NCBI GenBank assembly: GCA_027729635.1
Contig: JAQCEM010000057.1
Coordinates: 1-10,209 of the forward strand
Reading direction: 5' to 3'
Source: Casp-actino8 sp001510335
GTDB lineage: Bacteria; Actinomycetota; Acidimicrobiia; Acidimicrobiales; Ilumatobacteraceae
DNA length: 10,209 bases
The position numbers and the translations under genes were made by a program. Positions 6,742 through 10,209 of the stretch are shown in pieces. The notes below the pieces were generated by a model. It searched no databases, was not told where the DNA came from, and saw nothing but the letters and a program-made list of their open reading frames with translations. How positions within the stretch are numbered: position 1 is the stretch's first letter; every line of letters starts with the position of its first letter.

Positions 6742-7898
6742 CACGACTGAAAGTTGCGATCTACAACTTGTACTGGGCCACGTACGGGGGCGGCGAACAA
6801 GTGAGTGGTGCGATAGCCGAAACACTGTCGTCGCATTGTGATGTCACCTTACTTGGGCCAGAAGAACCAAATATTGAAGTCACTCGCGCACGGCTTGGTG
6901 TTGACCTCGCCGGATGTTCGTGGCGAAAAGTGGTTGATGATCTTGAGGCCAGCACCGCCAGTGCTGACTTTGATGTATTCATCAACGGCACCTATCGCAG
7001 TCACACGGTTAACCAGGCGCCGGTTGGTTTGTATTACGTGCACTTCCCAGAACCACCCTCAACCTCGCGTCGTAAAGCGGTTGATGTAGTTGCGCGAACT
7101 GGGTTAGGTGCAATGAAGGTGGCTCCACGAGTACCTGATCGGCTCGAAAGTGTTCGGCGCGGATTGCAGCGTCGCGTGATTGATCAATCGTGGACTAAGT
7201 CGTACACAAAGTTCTTGTCAAACTCGCAGTACACGGCGGGTTGGGTCAAGAAGTTGTGGGATGCCGACAGCGAGATTGTGTATCCGCCCGTTCGCACCAC
7301 CGTCAAGCCAGGTACGAAGGTTGATCTGATTACATCAATCGGAAGATTCTTTGACCCGTCACTTGGACATTCAAAGAAGCAACATGAATTGCTTGAAGCG
7401 TTCACACAAATGTTTTCGTCGCGCAATGGTGTGGGCCCGTGGAAGTTGTCGTTCGTGGGTGGAGCCGATGGTGCGAGCCGTGACTACGCATTGGCGATAC
7501 GACGTGGTGCAATCGGACTACCAGTTGCTGTTTACTTGAATGCACCTCGTGAAATCGTCGAGACCACCCTGGCTACCGCAAGTATTTACTGGCATGGTGG
7601 CGGATTTGGTGAAGACGCCGAACTGCATCCCGAGCGTTTTGAACATTTTGGTATTGCAGTCGTGGAAGCAATGGCCGCAGGGGCAGTACCAGTGGTATTT
7701 GCTGCAGCGGGCCCAGCCGAAATTGTGCGCTACGGAGTTGAAGGTTTTCATTGGAAGACACTCGATGAATTGCAGGCATATACGCGAGTGCTGATGAATG
7801 ATGAATCACTGCGACTCAAGATGTCGGCATCAGCTCAAGAACGCGCTGCCGAATTTGGCGTCGATGTTTTCGCCAAGCGAATCAACGCCTTGCTCTAG
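6738..7898 (+). CDS. GT4-family glycosyltransferase, ALG11-like (GT-B fold)
   Basis: A 386-residue GT4 enzyme of normal length. The N-terminal Rossmann half begins KVAIYNLYWATYGGGEQVSGAIAETL (5-30) with the Gly-rich loop, then GLYYVHFPEPP (97-107), similar to the ALG11 mannosyltransferase type. After FLSNSQYTAGWVKKLW (159-174) and VYPPV (181-185), the donor half has SIGRFFDPSLGHSKKQHELLEAF (200-222), LSFVGGAD (237-244) and ASIYWHGGGFGED (281-293). The donor-site motif is FEHFGIAVVEAMAAGAVPVV (301-320), with E302 and E310 as the E-x7-E pair. Family members with this pattern transfer mannose-like or related sugars from nucleotide donors; the actual sugar is not readable. Start: the ATG at 6738 is chosen because it forms a 4-base ATGA overlap with the previous stop and has GGGAAG about 8 bases upstream. 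An earlier in-frame TTG at 6699 would add 13 residues with no family match. It is the last gene of the operon, ending just before a strong hairpin. Confidence 0.93.
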   Translation: MTRLKVAIYNLYWATYGGGEQVSGAIAETLSSHCDVTLLGPEEPNIEVTRARLGVDLAGCSWRKVVDDLEASTASADFDVFINGTYRSHTVNQAPVGLYYVHFPEPPSTSRRKAVDVVARTGLGAMKVAPRVPDRLESVRRGLQRRVIDQSWTKSYTKFLSNSQYTAGWVKKLWDADSEIVYPPVRTTVKPGTKVDLITSIGRFFDPSLGHSKKQHELLEAFTQMFSSRNGVGPWKLSFVGGADGASRDYALAIRRGAIGLPVAVYLNAPREIVETTLATASIYWHGGGFGEDAELHPERFEHFGIAVVEAMAAGAVPVVFAAAGPAEIVRYGVEGFHWKTLDELQAYTRVLMNDESLRLKMSASAQERAAEFGVDVFAKRINALL

Positions 7899-7904
7899 AT
7901 TCTT

Positions 7905-7943
7905 GGGCGTCAAAAGTGCCACATGTGGCACGCTTTCGCGCCC
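7905..7943. terminator. Long hairpin with perfect 16-base palindrome, likely bidirectional terminator
   Basis: GTGCCACATGTGGCAC (7916-7931) is a perfect palindrome. Outside it, AAA (7913-7915) can pair with TTT (7934-7936) past a small bulge, and GGGCG (7905-7909) pairs with CGCCC (7939-7943), giving a long imperfect stem of about 16 pairs. It lies in the 55 bases between two converging genes (ends at 7898 and 7954), where a shared terminator is expected. There is no long T-run on either side, so it may act as an L-shaped actinobacterial-type terminator or partly as an mRNA-end stabiliser. Confidence 0.7.
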
Positions 7944-7953
7944 AATGGGGTGG

Positions 7954-10050
7954 TTAGGTGACGTAGCCGAGGACGTCAATTAGCAGATCGCTGCTAGTGG
8001 TCCCGCTGATGCCAGCATCGTTGTAGACCTGCAGCGTGCCACCGGTACCCAGCTTCACAATTGCCATGTTGGGCACTATTGAGCCGCCTGCAAAATTGAC
8101 GTTTGAAGAATTGGGCATCGGTAGCCCGGTCGGCCACACAGATAGCCAACCCCAGGCTGAGGCGTTGACCGATGTGACATTGAGATAGACCGCAGTGGCA
8201 TTGCTGGGAATTCCGAATGCACCAGCAACCTGCACCGTGCGAGTCTCGGAAGCACTCATACGCGCGGGTGTCGTTCCGATTCCGTTTCGCGTATCAAAAA
8301 TTCGCACTGGGTCAACAGTTGTTGTTCTCCCTTCGGCGTTAGTGCTGGTTGTGAAAAAGCCAAAGACATCAACAATGAGATGAGTTGCAGCCTCGGCAGC
8401 AAAGAGACGAACTTTGCCGTTGCTACCAACCTTCACCACCACCAAGTTTGAGCGATCATCGCCAGCGAGCAAATTGAGATTTGATGCATTGGGTCGAGTG
8501 GAGTTATCGGGATAAGCCGAAACCCAACCACTTCCGTTCGGTGACACTGCAGTGATATTCAGAACTACTGAATTGGCGTTGCTCGGAACTCCAGCAATAC
8601 CTGCAACTGTGAAGGTGCGGTCATCAAGTGGCGCAAATTTTCCAGCGCTCACGGCAGATTCTTCACCAAGGCCGATGCGAGTATCGAGTAGGCGTTGTGG
8701 CGCAATGCCCACAAATGAACTCCCACGCGATATTGAATTGAGTGCACTGGTGTCAAACCATCCGGCAACATCAGCCACAACATGGGTGGGTCCGTTGTAG
8801 TTATACAGACGGATTTTTCCACCAGCACCAACTCTTGCCAAAACTAAATTAGGGACAGTGGCGCTAACTTCAGTATTGAGATTTGAAGCACTTGGCCAAT
8901 TGCCATAAGTGAATTGGTCATTGAAGACATCGCCAACTCCAGCAGGTCGAGGACCAACAGTGATGAAACCTGCAGTCGGTGGTGTCACCGCGGTGACATT
9001 GAGAAGAACGGCGCTCACTCCGCTACGGGGAATCCCTGCGACACCAGTGACTTGGAGGTCATGATTGGCAGCGTCATCGGCTCGAAAGAGAGGATTAGTT
9101 GAAGGCTGACTGCCGTCACCGCGCCTGATAGGCCCATTTGAAATGCCAGTTCCGTCACGCGTATCCAGAATGCGCGTCGGGTTGATTGGGTGAAAACCAC
9201 CAGTGGCTGTGGCCGAACTTCCTTGATCAAAGGTGCAGATTGGGATGCCGAAACACACCGCATCAAGATCGATGACTGGAATATTGGTGGGCGAGATGTC
9301 GACGATGCCGTGCAGGTGGCGACCCGTCAACATGTCGCGGATATACACGACGTAGTGTCCGGGGTAGGCAATTCCACCAGTCCACGCATTGCCTTTGTTC
9401 TTTGTTGAAGCGAACGCGCCGATGGACACTCCACGATTGTTTTTTGGTGGAGCATCGCAGATTTGGTGCCAACTGCAATCAATTTGGAAGATGTCAACTT
9501 CGACGCGATTATCGGCCACGACATCGTGCGACAGAATATTTCCTTGCAAACGAAATGCACCATTGACTCCGAGCTGCGGCAAATCAATTTGGCCAACATT
9601 GAGCCAATCTGATCCCATTGTTGAGTCCACTTGAATTTGCACGCCGCCGAAGTCGCCCTGCCATGGATCGTAGGTTTGCCAATAGCACGGGTCATTTTCG
9701 TTGATGCCCGTGCAGTTAGTCGGTGGGTGAGGATAAATCTCGAGTCTCATGACCGAAGCCGAACCGTTTACCGTGATTCCGTTTGATTGCGTAGTACGCC
9801 ATCCAAATGTGGGCGAACCAGCGGTGCGATCGAAGTTCCAGAGTCGCCCATCGGCGCTCCAGCGAACCATGGTTTCGTAATCGCCGCCACCTGCGCCGTT
9901 GTAAATCGCGTCAACGCCGATACTGCCGACAGTTCCGCTGGTGTTGAGAGTGAAATTGATTGTTGTGCTGGTCGCAGCAACAGCAGGTTGGTTTGTCGCA
10001 ATCAAACTAGAGATCAAGAGACTGAGGGCGAGAACGACGCGGGTTTTCAT
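7954..10050 (-). CDS. Secreted protein: signal peptide, unrecognised six-cysteine domain, three tandem beta-type repeats
   Basis: Numbering is from the ATG at 10050 (698 residues). In-frame GTGs at 10053 and 10059 are alternatives; MKTR followed by a hydrophobic run is the best signal-peptide start. Residues 1-26 form a signal peptide (VVLALSLLISSLIA, cleavage near AVA-A). Residues about 27-280 form a domain I do not recognise, rich in Gly, Asn and aromatic residues, with six Cys in three close pairs (113/122, 192/198, 266/272), consistent with exported disulfides. Three repeats follow (about 286-433, 451-567, 580-698), each opening with R-[IL]-[LF]-DTR, then AG[IV]P or FGIP, LN[VI]T, SNLN or SNVN, and [AV]-DV-x-G-[WFY] near the end. 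Such repeats occur in many exported actinobacterial proteins; their function is unclear, probably surface display or binding. The protein has no LPXTG motif and no C-terminal membrane segment, and the last repeat ends at the stop codon. It converges on the glycan operon, so its link to it is uncertain. Confidence 0.9.
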   Translation of the reverse strand: MKTRVVLALSLLISSLIATNQPAVAATSTTINFTLNTSGTVGSIGVDAIYNGAGGGDYETMVRWSADGRLWNFDRTAGSPTFGWRTTQSNGITVNGSASVMRLEIYPHPPTNCTGINENDPCYWQTYDPWQGDFGGVQIQVDSTMGSDWLNVGQIDLPQLGVNGAFRLQGNILSHDVVADNRVEVDIFQIDCSWHQICDAPPKNNRGVSIGAFASTKNKGNAWTGGIAYPGHYVVYIRDMLTGRHLHGIVDISPTNIPVIDLDAVCFGIPICTFDQGSSATATGGFHPINPTRILDTRDGTGISNGPIRRGDGSQPSTNPLFRADDAANHDLQVTGVAGIPRSGVSAVLLNVTAVTPPTAGFITVGPRPAGVGDVFNDQFTYGNWPSASNLNTEVSATVPNLVLARVGAGGKIRLYNYNGPTHVVADVAGWFDTSALNSISRGSSFVGIAPQRLLDTRIGLGEESAVSAGKFAPLDDRTFTVAGIAGVPSNANSVVLNITAVSPNGSGWVSAYPDNSTRPNASNLNLLAGDDRSNLVVVKVGSNGKVRLFAAEAATHLIVDVFGFFTTSTNAEGRTTTVDPVRIFDTRNGIGTTPARMSASETRTVQVAGAFGIPSNATAVYLNVTSVNASAWGWLSVWPTGLPMPNSSNVNFAGGSIVPNMAIVKLGTGGTLQVYNDAGISGTTSSDLLIDVLGYVT
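7957..9195 (-). repeat. Three diverged tandem coding repeats (about 117-148 codons each)
   Basis: Within the secreted protein gene, repeat 1 covers about 8752-9195, repeat 2 about 8350-8700 and repeat 3 about 7957-8313. All share the LDTR/FDTR opening, a central LN[VI]T strand, N-S or A-S-N-[LV]-N, an N-[LM]-[AV]-x-[AV]-[KR]-[VL]-G-x-x-G-K/T core and a final DV-x-G-aromatic. Repeat 1 is longest because of extra loops (around SNGPIRRGDGSQPSTN and GDVFNDQFTYGNW). Similarity is evident at protein level only; the DNA has diverged, so these are old duplications. Confidence 0.85.
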
Positions 10051-10072
10051 CACAGTCACATGATCGGCACGA

Positions 10073-10102
10073 ATGGTAGTCCTCTAAAGTTTGCTTTGTT
10101 AA
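10073..10102 (-). promoter_or_regulatory. Candidate promoter of the secreted repeat protein gene
   Basis: On the minus strand, TTAACA (10102-10097; five of six matches to TTGACA) is followed after 18 bases by TACCAT (10078-10073; four of six matches to TATAAT, and a TAnnnT fit). Transcription would begin near 10066, leaving a leader of about 16 bases before the ATG at 10050. No clear Shine-Dalgarno sequence is visible in that leader. The call rests on pattern and position only. Confidence 0.4.
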
Positions 10103-10109
10103 GGAATAA

Positions 10110-10209
10110 TCATGGTTTGCGGGCGATGACCAACATCTGGCCCGCTAATGGTCGCCACGGAAGACGCAAATACAACGGAACCAACTTGTGTCCAGCACTG
10201 AGTCGACTC
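10110..10209 (-). CDS. C-terminal end of an unidentified protein, start beyond window
   Basis: The minus strand is open from the right edge to a TGA at 10110-10112, giving 33 codons that end LVPLYLRLPWRPLAGQMLVIARKP. The hydrophobic strand-like end LAGQMLVIARKP resembles the last strand of many class I methyltransferases, but 33 residues are too few to assign a function. A second minus-strand frame is also open here (stop TAA at 10099-10101), giving a less protein-like sequence, so the choice of frame is moderate. The gene would precede the secreted protein gene in the same direction, with a gap of about 60 bases. Confidence 0.5.
   Translation of the reverse strand, partial: SRLSAGHKLVPLYLRLPWRPLAGQMLVIARKP

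Noticed and set aside
9327..9695. A 122-codon minus-strand open frame
   Set aside because: It overlaps the secreted protein gene on the same strand in another frame and lacks any domain; the signal peptide and repeats fix the real frame.
10119..10145. GCGGGC/GCCCGC inverted repeat as a terminator of the right-edge gene
   Set aside because: It lies inside the coding end rather than after the stop, has a 15-base loop and no T-run, so it is more likely chance.
1..10209. CRISPR array, tRNA, rRNA, insertion sequence or phage genes
   Set aside because: No short regularly spaced direct repeats, cloverleaf-like sequence, rRNA motif, transposase or terminal inverted repeats were seen on either strand.

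Overview
The window looks like part of a surface-glycan biosynthesis locus from an actinobacterium-like genome of moderate G+C (about half, judged by eye). Three things point that way: the GT2 enzyme has the NNVG...DRGF...GWR signature style I associate with actinobacterial glycosyltransferases, the secreted protein carries three 'R-[IL]-[LF]-DTR ... LNVT ... VDV-G' repeats common in Acidimicrobiia, and TAnnnT boxes sit just upstream of start codons. An Acidimicrobiia origin (for example a freshwater or marine lineage) is inference; no rRNA or other marker is present.

Layout. Positions 1-2639 hold a minus-strand pair: a class I methyltransferase with an N-terminal Cys4 zinc-ribbon-like segment (1743-2639), and an acyltransferase-3/SGNH membrane enzyme whose start overlaps it by 19 bases and which runs off the left edge (1-1761). 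A short divergent intergenic region (2640-2719) separates these from a tightly packed plus-strand operon: a 96-residue coiled-coil protein (2720-3010), a 770-residue tandem GT4-GT4 glycosyltransferase (3014-5326), a GT2 glycosyltransferase with a large inserted domain (5323-6741), and an ALG11-like GT4 glycosyltransferase (6738-7898). The plus-strand genes are joined by a 3-base gap and then two 4-base GTGA/ATGA stop-start overlaps. A long imperfect hairpin around a perfect 16-base palindrome (7905-7943) follows and probably terminates transcription from both sides. The minus-strand gene at 7954-10050 encodes a secreted protein: signal peptide, an unrecognised domain with six cysteines, and three tandem repeats. 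At the right edge is the tail of another minus-strand gene.

How the parts fit together (inference): three glycosyltransferase proteins, carrying four catalytic domains, would build an oligosaccharide or polysaccharide at the membrane. The acyltransferase and perhaps the methyltransferase would decorate it, and the small coiled-coil protein may organise the enzymes. The secreted repeat protein may be an independent neighbour. No tRNA, rRNA, CRISPR array, transposase or phage gene was seen, and there is no gene-free stretch over 300 bases. The least ordinary items are the GT2 insertion, the asymmetric active sites of the double GT4, the orphan coiled-coil protein heading the operon, and the unrecognised N-terminal domain of the secreted protein.
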